A stretch of 5,866 bases of DNA from Anaerolineales bacterium (GCA_016789205.1 JAEURF010000113.1:1-5866), one strand, 5' to 3'; shown: positions 1 through 5,866, counted from the stretch's first letter. The notes: generated by a model not told the origin, from the sequence alone. Made by a program: numbers and translations.

Positions 1-1173
1 ACAAAAGAAAGATTCGGTGTTTACCATGCACATATTTATCTTGCAGACTCAGCCTGGAACACATTACTTCTGGCAAGTGGTGCTGGAGATATAGGTCGGC
101 AAATGGTTTCTCAAGGACACGCCATTCCAATGGAAACAGAAAAATCGTTGGTGGCGCGTGCCGCACGTGAAAGACAACCTGTTATCGTAAACAATGTAAA
201 AGGTCAACCAGACTTCTTACCCAATCCATTATTACCCGAAACACATTCAGAAATGGCTGTGCCAATGATTGTCGGTGATACTGTGCTTGGCGTGTTTGAT
301 GTACAGTCTGATAAGGTAGACGGCTTCTCAAAAGAAGATGCAAACATTTATACAACATTGGCTTCACAAGTTGCAATTGCTCTACAAAATGCTCGTTTGT
401 ATCAAGAGCAAGCCGCCACAGTGACTCAATTGCGCGAGTTAGACAAACTCAAATCATCTTTCCTTGCGAATATGTCTCATGAATTGCGCACACCATTGAA
501 CTCCATCCTCGGCTTTACAGACGTGATGCTTGAAGGCTTAGATGGTCCGCTCACACCAAATATGGATAATGACCTTAAGTTAATTAATAAAAATGGTCAA
601 CACTTGCTCCACTTGATTAACGATGTGTTAGACATGGCAAAGATTGAATCTGGTAAGATGAATCTCATCATCGAAAAATTCAACTTACACGAAATCTTTG
701 AAGAAGTCATCAGTATCACATCACCACAGGCAAGCGAAAAGAAGTTAACCCTTAAAGTTGAAGAAAAATCAGACCATGATGTAGAAGTCAGTGCAGACCG
801 AACACGTTTACGTCAAGTGATGATTAACTTGGTCAACAACGCTTTGAAGTTTACAGAAAAAGGCAAAGTCACCATTCGCGCCATACGTGAAGAAAATAAT
901 ATCTTAATCAGCGTCAAAGATACCGGCATCGGCATTCCGCCCGCACAACTTGAAGACGTCTTCAACGAGTTTACACAAGTTGACTCATCCACCACACGCA
1001 AAGCCGGTGGCACCGGTTTAGGTTTACCCATCAGCCGTAAATTAATTGAAATGCACGGCGGAAAACTTTGGGCAGAAAGCAATGGTGTTGAAGGCGAAGG
1101 CTCAACCTTCTTCGTATTCATGCCTATCGAAAATCGTAGTGCTGTTTCAGAACCAGTCACGAGAAAGATTTAA
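1..1173 (+). CDS. GAF-domain sensor histidine kinase, C-terminal part (5' end outside window)
   Basis: The reading frame is open from the first base, so the start lies upstream; 390 residues are visible. Residues about 1-133 form most of a GAF sensory domain, ending in the typical helix ASQVAIALQNARLY. A HisKA dimerisation domain follows (about 145-215) with H-box MSHELRTPL; the predicted phosphorylated histidine is fragment residue 160 (bases 478-480). The HATPase domain (about 255-378) has its N box at INLVNNALKF, G1 DTGIGIP, and G2 GGTGLGLPIS. All catalytic boxes look intact, so it should be an active autokinase. No transmembrane segment is visible in this part, and there is no receiver domain at its own C-terminus. 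The stop is followed after one base by the ATG of a PLP-enzyme/receiver fusion, so translation of the two is probably coupled and that receiver, or the stand-alone one further on, is a likely phosphate acceptor (inference). The GAF ligand cannot be read from the sequence. A start at the ATG at 103 is unlikely because it would cut the GAF fold. Confidence 0.95.
   Translation, partial: TKERFGVYHAHIYLADSAWNTLLLASGAGDIGRQMVSQGHAIPMETEKSLVARAARERQPVIVNNVKGQPDFLPNPLLPETHSEMAVPMIVGDTVLGVFDVQSDKVDGFSKEDANIYTTLASQVAIALQNARLYQEQAATVTQLRELDKLKSSFLANMSHELRTPLNSILGFTDVMLEGLDGPLTPNMDNDLKLINKNGQHLLHLINDVLDMAKIESGKMNLIIEKFNLHEIFEEVISITSPQASEKKLTLKVEEKSDHDVEVSADRTRLRQVMINLVNNALKFTEKGKVTIRAIREENNILISVKDTGIGIPPAQLEDVFNEFTQVDSSTTRKAGGTGLGLPISRKLIEMHGGKLWAESNGVEGEGSTFFVFMPIENRSAVSEPVTRKI
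1161..1167 (+). promoter_or_regulatory. Weak ribosome binding site for the PLP-receiver fusion gene
   Basis: The purine-rich stretch GAGAAAG lies within the last codons of the kinase gene, seven bases before the ATG at 1175. It is a poor Shine-Dalgarno match. With a gap of one base between stop and start (TAA-C-ATG), translational coupling to the kinase is probably more important. The site supports 1175 as the start rather than the in-frame ATG at 1046. Confidence 0.45.
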
Positions 1174-1174
1174 C

Positions 1175-2830
1175 ATGGCGAAACCAACATTCCTGCAATG
1201 CGCCTTATGTGGCAATCAACAAGCTTATATTCCTTTTGAGCCTGCTGTTTGTCAAACATGTGAGTCGCAATGGCTTGAAGCAAACTACGATTACGAATTA
1301 TTCAAACGTGAAGTTTTGCGCGGCATACCAAACCGCCCATCTAACTTGTGGCGCTATCAAGATATTCTCCCGCTCAACAACCCCTCTGTTTTAGATTTAT
1401 ATCCCGCAGGCGGCACACCCTTATGGCTTTCACATCGCTTCGCTTCTGACCTTGGGCATGAATCTGTTTACATCAAAGATGAACGCTACGGTCCGACCTC
1501 TTCTTTCAAAGACCGTCAAGCCGCAGTGGCAGTCGCCGCGATGAATGAAAACGGAATCAGTGAAGCCGTGATTGCATCCACAGGCAATGCCGCAGTTGCA
1601 TATGCCGCCGCGTGCGCCAGAGCAGGTATAAAACTTTGGGTATTTATGACCAGCCTCGTGCCACAAGAAAAATTACGTGAAGCCGCCTTATTTGGTGCCG
1701 AGGTGATTCGCGTCAGCGGAAATTATGACCAAACCAAACAAATCGCCGCACAATTTGCACAACGAAAAAATTTATTGTTAGACCGTGGTGCGACATCCGT
1801 CCCCGCACGTGAATCCATGAAAACGATTGCGTACGAAATTGTAGAACAACTTGGCTGGCGCGCACCTGATTGGTACATTCAAGCCGTCAGTGGTGGTATG
1901 GGACCTTTAGGCGTATATCAGGGTTTTAAAGAAATGTATGCTATGGGATTGATTAACAAAATCCCCAAACTTGCCATCATCCAAGCCGAAGGATGTGCGC
2001 CGATGGTCAATGCCTTCAAAGCCGGTAAAGATGTGGCTAAACCTGTGATTCCTGACACAAGAATCATCATTTTATCTACGGGTGACCCGGGCAAGTCTTA
2101 CACCTATTTATGGAATCTCACTCAACAATTTGGTGGTGAGATGGAATCTGTGACGGACTTGGAAGCGTATTCCGCAATGCGCTCACTTGCCAAAAGCGAG
2201 GGTATGGCTGTAGAACCGGCAACCTCTGTCGCGTTCGCCGGATTCGAGAAATTATCCAAAAATGGAAAAATTGGAAAAGATGAATTAGTGGTCATCAATT
2301 GCACAGGTCATACCTTCCCTGTAGAAAAACATGTGCTTGGTGAACAATGGGCTGTGGATGTACACCTCAGCAAAGACCAATCCCCCGCCCCGCGTGAAGG
2401 TTTACTCGCCGCGCTTGAAAATTTAGACGAAACCACAACAACTGTTTTATTGGTTGATGACAATGAAGATGATGCGCTTTTGATTCGTCGCTTGTTAGAA
2501 GGCAGAAAAAATTATCGCATGTACCACGCCAAAGACGGCTGGGAGGGGTTATCTATTGCAAGGCAAAAACTGCCAGACTTAATCGTCAGCGATTTGACCA
2601 TGCCCGGTATTGATGGCTTTGGATTTGTAGAGGAGTTAAAATTAGACCCACGCACAAAAGATATCCCCGTTGTCGTCGTCAGTGCAAAGGATATCACTGC
2701 TGAGGAACGGAAACGACTCAACGGTCATATTGAGGCGGTATATCAAAAAGGGTCATTGCCCACGCGTAAGTTTGTTGACCAAGTCATTAACGTCATCCAA
2801 GATAAAATGGACGATAAAGGTAAATCATAA
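1175..2830 (+). CDS. Threonine-synthase-like PLP enzyme fused to a C-terminal response-regulator receiver domain
   Basis: 551 residues. An N-terminal zinc ribbon carries C9-x2-C12 and C26-x2-C29. A fold-type II PLP domain of the threonine synthase family spans about 75-385: the Schiff-base lysine is K112 in SSFKDR (bases 1508-1510), the substrate/PLP loop is STGNAA, the phosphate-binding glycine loop is SGGMGPLG, and the C-terminal motifs are EPATSVAFAG and NCTGHT. After a linker (about 386-420), a complete receiver domain runs from about 421 to 545, with acidic pair D428/D429, phospho-acceptor D473 (SDLTMPG), S503 and K525. Family members without a receiver are usually about 400 residues, so the extra length is the receiver. 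Known family activity is phosphohomoserine to threonine, but relatives use other substrates; the true substrate is uncertain. The start is set by domain homology and the stop of the kinase gene: the upstream ATG at 1046 would add 43 residues that merely shadow the kinase frame. Activity of the enzyme may be switched by phosphorylation (inference). Confidence 0.93.
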   Translation: MAKPTFLQCALCGNQQAYIPFEPAVCQTCESQWLEANYDYELFKREVLRGIPNRPSNLWRYQDILPLNNPSVLDLYPAGGTPLWLSHRFASDLGHESVYIKDERYGPTSSFKDRQAAVAVAAMNENGISEAVIASTGNAAVAYAAACARAGIKLWVFMTSLVPQEKLREAALFGAEVIRVSGNYDQTKQIAAQFAQRKNLLLDRGATSVPARESMKTIAYEIVEQLGWRAPDWYIQAVSGGMGPLGVYQGFKEMYAMGLINKIPKLAIIQAEGCAPMVNAFKAGKDVAKPVIPDTRIIILSTGDPGKSYTYLWNLTQQFGGEMESVTDLEAYSAMRSLAKSEGMAVEPATSVAFAGFEKLSKNGKIGKDELVVINCTGHTFPVEKHVLGEQWAVDVHLSKDQSPAPREGLLAALENLDETTTTVLLVDDNEDDALLIRRLLEGRKNYRMYHAKDGWEGLSIARQKLPDLIVSDLTMPGIDGFGFVEELKLDPRTKDIPVVVVSAKDITAEERKRLNGHIEAVYQKGSLPTRKFVDQVINVIQDKMDDKGKS

Positions 2831-2836
2831 GGAGAA
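2829..2836 (+). promoter_or_regulatory. Ribosome binding site of the stand-alone receiver gene
   Basis: AAGGAGAA, overlapping the stop codon of the fusion gene, is a good Shine-Dalgarno match. The GGAG core ends nine bases before the ATG at 2844. It fixes the start at 2844 rather than at the in-frame ATG at 2670, which lies inside the receiver domain of the preceding gene. Confidence 0.85.
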
Positions 2837-2843
2837 TTTCATT

Positions 2844-3230
2844 ATGGCACATAATATTTTATACATCGAAGATAATCCAGATAACATGATGCTCGTCAAA
2901 CGTGCATTGGAATCACGCGGCTACAAATTAATGGAAGCTGTAAATGGTGAAAGCGGAGTTGCTGTGGCACAATCTCAAGAAGTAGATTTGATTTTGCTCG
3001 ATATCAACTTGCCCGATATTGACGGCTACGAAGTGGCGCGTAGATTACGCGCGAGTGATAAGGCTTCGCTGGCATATACACCCATTATTGCAATCACAGC
3101 CAACGCGTTAAAAGGTGATGCAGAAAAAGCGCTCTCGGCTGGGTGTGATGTGTACATGTCCAAACCCATTAATATTCGTGAGTTATGGGCGCGTGTTGAA
3201 GCCTTTGTGCCTGCACCTGATTCAAAGTAA
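2844..3230 (+). CDS. Stand-alone response-regulator receiver (DivK/CheY-like)
   Basis: 128 residues, which is the length of one receiver domain with no output domain. The phosphorylation site is complete: acidic pair E9/D10, phospho-acceptor D53 in LLDINLPDIDGYE, T85 in ITANALKG, and K107 in the SKP motif. The DNMMLVKRAL helix and the ITANALKGD loop are typical of DivK-type receivers that often sit beside or inside hybrid histidine kinases. It would work as a diffusible cytoplasmic phosphate carrier, acting by protein-protein contact. It lies 13 bases after the PLP-receiver fusion and 3 bases before a second PLP enzyme, so its kinase is probably the one at the start of the operon (inference). 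It could pass phosphate on, compete with the fused receiver as a phosphate sink, or bind one of the neighbouring enzymes; the sequence does not distinguish these. Confidence 0.95.
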   Translation: MAHNILYIEDNPDNMMLVKRALESRGYKLMEAVNGESGVAVAQSQEVDLILLDINLPDIDGYEVARRLRASDKASLAYTPIIAITANALKGDAEKALSAGCDVYMSKPINIRELWARVEAFVPAPDSK

Positions 3231-3233
3231 TAC

Positions 3234-4415
3234 ATGAACACACAGCATTCATATCTTGTAGATTTAAAATGCTCCGGTTGTGGAAAAATTTATTCAGCAA
3301 ATGAAATTCATACTTTTTGTCCTGATTGTCAATCAACGCTTATCGTCCAGTATGATCTTGACTCTATTCGCTCACATATAGACCGTGATGAAATTACACG
3401 CCGCCCAAAAGGGATGTGGCGCTGGCATGAAGTATTACCCGTTGTAGATAAACAGAATCAAATCACTTTGGGGGAAGGAGATTGTGCTTTGCTCTCCTTA
3501 AATAATTTAAGCAAGACACTTGGATTAACCAATTTATATGTAAAAGAAGAAAGCAGTAACCCAACCGGTTCTTTCAAAGCACGCGGGCTTTCTGCCGCAG
3601 TTTCAAAAGCAAAAGAATTAGGTGTTAAGAAAGTAATTATCCCCACAGCCGGTAATGCCGGTGGTGCTATGGCTTCGTATGCCGCACGTGCTGGTATGCA
3701 AGCCATGATTTATATGCCCAAAGATACACCCAAAGCAAATATTGAAGAAAGCCGCATTGCTGGTGCAGAAGTGATTTTGATTGATGGCTTAATCAGTGAT
3801 GCCGCCGGTATGGCAGGTGTAAAAGCGCGGGAAGAAGGTTGGTTCGATGTTTCCACTTTCAAAGAACCCTATCGCGCTGAAGGCAAAAAAATTATGGGCT
3901 ATGAACTCGCTGAATCATTTGGTTGGGAATTGCCCGATGTCATTATTTATCCCACAGGTGGCGGCACAGGCTTAGTAGGCATGTGGAAAGCCTTTCAAGA
4001 ATTGGAAAATCTTGGATGGTTAAATAAAACAAAGCGTCCGCGTATGGTTTCGGTACAAGCTACAGGCTGTGCACCAATTCCGCTGGCATTTCAAAAGAAA
4101 GCCATGTTCTGCGATTTTTGGACAGGCGCGCATACCATCGCATCTGGTTTGCGTGTGCCAAAAAGTTTTGCCGACCAATTAATTCTAAAATGTCTTTATG
4201 AGAGCAACGGCACAGCCATTGCTGTTGAAGATGAAGCACTCATGCAAGCACAACAAGAATTAGCCAAAGCCGAAGGAATCTTCGCCGCTCCAGAAGGCGC
4301 CGCAACACTTGCCGCCCTCAAAGATTTAATTAATCAAAAATGGATTCACCCCGACGAAAAAATTGTTTTATTCAACACGGGCTCTGGATTGAAATATTTA
4401 GACCATACGGGATAA
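3234..4415 (+). CDS. Threonine-synthase-like PLP-dependent enzyme with N-terminal zinc ribbon
   Basis: 393 residues, a normal length for this family. The N-terminal zinc ribbon has C13-x2-C16 and C29-x2-C32. The fold-type II PLP domain has the Schiff-base lysine K115 in NPTGSFKARG (bases 3576-3578), loop TAGNAGGAMASYAARAG, the signature FDVSTFKEPYRAEGKK, phosphate loop PTGGGTGLVG, and the late motifs APEGAA and FNTGSGLKY. This type is routinely annotated as threonine synthase (phosphohomoserine to L-threonine), but it carries SFKAR in place of the classical SFKDR, and residues about 80-87 read GEGDCALL where GEGGTPL is usual. The substrate is therefore not certain and no gene symbol is given. 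It follows the receiver gene after three bases with no clear Shine-Dalgarno, which suggests coupled translation as the last gene of the operon. It is a distant paralogue of the fusion gene upstream and lacks the receiver domain. Confidence 0.93.
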   Translation: MNTQHSYLVDLKCSGCGKIYSANEIHTFCPDCQSTLIVQYDLDSIRSHIDRDEITRRPKGMWRWHEVLPVVDKQNQITLGEGDCALLSLNNLSKTLGLTNLYVKEESSNPTGSFKARGLSAAVSKAKELGVKKVIIPTAGNAGGAMASYAARAGMQAMIYMPKDTPKANIEESRIAGAEVILIDGLISDAAGMAGVKAREEGWFDVSTFKEPYRAEGKKIMGYELAESFGWELPDVIIYPTGGGTGLVGMWKAFQELENLGWLNKTKRPRMVSVQATGCAPIPLAFQKKAMFCDFWTGAHTIASGLRVPKSFADQLILKCLYESNGTAIAVEDEALMQAQQELAKAEGIFAAPEGAATLAALKDLINQKWIHPDEKIVLFNTGSGLKYLDHTG

Positions 4416-4440
4416 AAAGCTTCGCTTCGCTCGTACGGGG
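4416..4440 (+). other. Post-stop segment with TTCGC iterations and a TACGGG motif
   Basis: After the stop codon the sequence reads AAAAGC, then TTCGC twice in tandem (4421-4430), then TCGTACGGGG. AAGC-TTC-GCTT can form a four-base stem. The motif TACGGG occurs here (4434-4439) and at the stop codon of the preceding gene (4406-4411), and its complement CCCGTA lies in the terminator (4491-4496). The segment is noncoding; its role is unknown. Confidence 0.3.
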
Positions 4441-4447
4441 AAATTTG

Positions 4448-4459
4448 ATTCTATAGAAT
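4448..4459. repeat. 12-bp perfect palindrome ATTCTATAGAAT in the convergent gap
   Basis: ATTCTATAGAAT is self-complementary. It overlaps the left arm of a wider pair ATTTGA (4443-4448) and TCAAAT (4471-4476). It is AT-rich with no loop, so it would be a weak hairpin in RNA. It could be a minor part of the termination region or a protein-binding site, but nothing else supports a function. Confidence 0.3.
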
Positions 4460-4481
4460 AGATAATTTCTTCAAATAGTTA

Positions 4482-4516
4482 AAGGGACATCCCGTACTAT
4501 CCACAGGATGTCCCTT
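4482..4516. terminator. Probable bidirectional intrinsic terminator between convergent genes
   Basis: A perfect 11-bp inverted repeat: AAGGGACATCC (4482-4492) and GGATGTCCCTT (4506-4516), with a 13-base loop. It lies between the end of the plus-strand operon (4415) and the stop of the minus-strand SPFH gene (4531), as expected for a shared terminator. Sequence after the stem is A/T-rich in both directions (ATAATTGATAAAT on the plus strand, TAACTATTTGA on the minus strand), but neither side has a long uninterrupted T run, so the efficiency is uncertain. Confidence 0.75.
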
Positions 4517-4530
4517 ATAATTGATAAATC

Positions 4531-5652
4531 TTATCTCACTTCAAATGTAGGTAGCCCACCATTAGTAATAATGAAATTAGGAAAGACACCTTCAGGTGTA
4601 TATACAAACTTGTCTGTATCTTTGATTGCATTTGCATTAGCTAATGCGATTTGTAATGTTACGTATCCAGGATATCGTGCATACATTTCAGCAAGTGCTA
4701 ATTCTTTAGCAATATCCACACGTGCCTGTTCATCAGCAATAGCTTGTTGCGCTTGCGTAAGTGCAAGTTCAGCATCTGCATTGATAATTTCCTGTTCAAT
4801 AACTGCAAGTTCTGCTTCAAGTTGTTGACGTTTTAATTCCTGAAGAATAGCTTGCTGGCGTGCCTCTTCTTGCAATTTAGACTGTTCAACCCTAATTCGT
4901 CCTTCTTCTACTGCTTGTTGTGCTGCTGCTTCTTGCTCTGCTTTCTCGGCATCCTGTTTTGCCTTCTCAGTAGCTAAACGGCTTTGTACAATTGCATCCA
5001 AGGCAGCTTGCACCTCTGGCGAAATAGTAATTTGAGGCACAGCAACATTTCGTACTTCCAAACCGAGTGGCTCAGCCAAAGCACTTAATTCTTCATCTAT
5101 ACATGCACGTAAATCGTCACGTCCAGAGCCGATTACAGCTTCGTCAAATTTTTTATCCCCCACACAAACTTTCATAGCTTGTAAGGTAAAAGCTGTCATA
5201 CGTTGTTGCAACGCGTCATCGCTTAGGTAAATATTGCGATAACGAGAATAATTAGCAGTTACTATATCTGCTTCACGTGGACGAAATACATCAGCAGTAA
5301 CCTGCAAACCAATACGTTGTTTATCAATTGTAATTAGTTCAGGGTCATCTACAGTGATAGCCACAGCGCTTGTCTTAATTTTTACTAAGTCAACAAAAAG
5401 ACCAAAATCATACGCTATTCCTGGTTGTACAACACCTTGAATTTCACCAGCTTCAATGGTTACACCTACTTCGTCATTTTCAATCACTTCAAAATACCAA
5501 AATGATTTACTAATATTGGCAAGCACTAAAATTAATATAATGCCTGCTATCACACCAATAAGCCAACGTGGAATTGCAGATAAAAAATTTCTTGGACTAT
5601 TGGGCGATGACTCGGAATTATTTTTTTGGTTTTGTGCATTTGGGTTTTTCAT
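4531..5652 (-). CDS. Membrane-anchored SPFH/band-7 (prohibitin-like) protein with long coiled coil
   Basis: 373 residues. The first 29 are hydrophilic and rich in Asn, Ser and Pro. One transmembrane segment follows (about 30-46, WLIGVIAGIILILVLANI). The SPFH/band-7 domain covers about 52-225, with typical elements EVGVTIEAGEIQGVVQPG, VSADVFRP-like strand QVTADVFRPRE, and PQITISPEVQAALDAI. Residues about 225-325 are Ala/Gln/Glu/Lys-rich and predicted to be a coiled coil. The C-terminus (about 326-373) is a compact non-coiled tail. SPFH proteins such as prohibitins and HflK/HflC form large ring or cage oligomers at membranes and influence membrane organisation or proteolysis; by analogy the bulk of this protein would lie outside the cytoplasm (inference). 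The only cysteines are C163 and C184. The start is supported by a strong ribosome binding site. No partner protease or NfeD-type gene is visible; the upstream neighbour is an MBL hydrolase. Confidence 0.93.
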   Translation of the reverse strand: MKNPNAQNQKNNSESSPNSPRNFLSAIPRWLIGVIAGIILILVLANISKSFWYFEVIENDEVGVTIEAGEIQGVVQPGIAYDFGLFVDLVKIKTSAVAITVDDPELITIDKQRIGLQVTADVFRPREADIVTANYSRYRNIYLSDDALQQRMTAFTLQAMKVCVGDKKFDEAVIGSGRDDLRACIDEELSALAEPLGLEVRNVAVPQITISPEVQAALDAIVQSRLATEKAKQDAEKAEQEAAAQQAVEEGRIRVEQSKLQEEARQQAILQELKRQQLEAELAVIEQEIINADAELALTQAQQAIADEQARVDIAKELALAEMYARYPGYVTLQIALANANAIKDTDKFVYTPEGVFPNFIITNGGLPTFEVR

Positions 5653-5661
5653 TTTCTCATT

Positions 5662-5667
5662 CTCCTC
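5662..5667 (-). promoter_or_regulatory. Ribosome binding site of the SPFH gene
   Basis: On the minus strand the sequence reads GAGGAG followed by nine bases and the ATG at 5652. This is a strong Shine-Dalgarno. Another ATG at 5660 is only one base from the site and opens a three-codon frame ending in TGA, so it is not the start. Upstream in the 41-base gap are AT-rich stretches (TGTAAAAT, TATAAC) that could act as a -10 element, but no convincing -35 accompanies them. Confidence 0.85.
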
Positions 5668-5693
5668 GATAAGTTATACGAATTTTACAAGAA

Positions 5694-5866
5694 TTAGTTT
5701 ATTCCGACAAATGGATTAAATTGCTTCTCATGTCCCACTGTTGTCTCTGGTCCATGACCTGATAACAATCTCGTTTCATTTGGCATGACAAAAATCTGCT
5801 CACGAATACTTTTTTCTAATGCAGCAAAATCTCCACCGGGGAAATCCGTGCGACCAACACTTTCAT
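5694..5866 (-). CDS. MBL-fold metallo-hydrolase (glyoxalase II-like), C-terminal fragment
   Basis: Fifty-six residues before the stop are visible; the rest lies beyond the right edge. The fragment reads like the C-terminal end of small glyoxalase II/YcbL-type metallo-beta-lactamase-fold hydrolases: SVGRTDFPGGD near the start, a helix LEKSIREQIF, then LLSGHGPETTVGHEKQFNPF close to the end. The His in GHGPET (bases 5754-5756) is the last conserved metal ligand of this family. Earlier ligands (HxHxDH and the bridging Asp) are outside the window, so activity cannot be judged. Family members hydrolyse thioesters such as S-lactoylglutathione or have related activities; the substrate here is unknown. 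It is in the same direction as the SPFH gene, whose start is 41 bases downstream, so the two may share a transcript. Confidence 0.85.
   Translation of the reverse strand, partial: ESVGRTDFPGGDFAALEKSIREQIFVMPNETRLLSGHGPETTVGHEKQFNPFVGIN

Noticed and set aside
813..1160. Minus-strand open frame of 115 residues
   Set aside because: It is antisense to the conserved ATPase domain of the kinase, with no recognisable motifs.
1046..1174. Upstream in-frame ATG at 1046 as the start of the PLP-receiver fusion gene
   Set aside because: The extra 43 residues lie wholly inside the kinase gene in another frame and resemble no domain, and the zinc ribbon begins right after the ATG at 1175.
2670..2843. Upstream in-frame ATG at 2670 for the stand-alone receiver
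   Set aside because: It would overlap the fused receiver's coding region with non-homologous sequence; a clear ribosome binding site precedes the ATG at 2844, where the receiver fold begins.
4508..4828. Plus-strand open frame of 106 residues, rich in Ser, Ala and Cys
   Set aside because: It is antisense to the Ala/Gln/Glu-rich coiled-coil end of the SPFH gene; its composition is the mirror of that coding sequence and it begins within the terminator stem.
4840..5000. Apparent short repeats in the right-hand block (CTTCTTG, GCTTGTTG, TGCTGCTGC-like runs)
   Set aside because: These follow from codons for a Glu/Gln/Ala-rich coiled coil on the minus strand; the units are irregular and there is no constant spacer, so it is neither CRISPR nor a tandem DNA repeat.
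5653..5693. Promoter for the SPFH gene in the 41-base gap
   Set aside because: TGTAAAAT and TATAAC look like possible -10 elements, but no matching -35 is seen and the composition is AT-rich anyway; co-transcription with the MBL gene is equally likely.
5456..5719. Plus-strand open frame spanning the start of the SPFH gene
   Set aside because: It is antisense to the membrane anchor and SPFH start, which have family homology and a good ribosome binding site on the other strand.

Overview
The window looks like chromosomal DNA from a bacterium of moderate GC content. The style of the proteins suggests Chloroflexota, possibly Anaerolineae: a GAF-type histidine kinase feeding loose receiver domains, zinc-ribbon threonine-synthase-like enzymes of the GGGTGLVGMWKAF type, and an SPFH protein with a long Ala/Gln/Glu-rich coiled coil. 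This placement is inferred from family resemblance; no rRNA or other marker gene is present.

Left block, plus strand, 1-4415: four genes packed like one operon, with gaps of 1, 13 and 3 bases. The order is (1) the C-terminal part of a GAF-HisKA-HATPase sensor histidine kinase, cut by the window edge; (2) a 551-residue protein joining a zinc-ribbon threonine-synthase-like PLP enzyme to a complete C-terminal response-regulator receiver domain; (3) a 128-residue stand-alone receiver of the DivK/CheY type; (4) a second zinc-ribbon threonine-synthase-like PLP enzyme without a receiver. A kinase, two phospho-acceptor domains and two paralogous amino-acid enzymes therefore share one transcription unit. 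The simplest reading is a phosphorelay that acts on amino-acid metabolism, with one output being direct control of the enzyme fused to the receiver. This is inference, and it is the most interesting feature of the window.

Middle, 4416-4530: a short gap between convergent genes. It holds a perfect 11-bp stem that probably terminates both converging units, plus small palindromes and a repeated TACGGG motif.

Right block, minus strand, 4531-5866: a membrane-anchored SPFH/band-7 (prohibitin-like) protein with a strong ribosome binding site. Forty-one bases upstream is the C-terminal end of an MBL-fold (glyoxalase II-like) hydrolase, cut by the window edge. These two genes are co-directional and may be co-transcribed. 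Nothing in the sequence ties them to the left block.

No tRNA, rRNA, CRISPR array, insertion sequence or integrase was seen.
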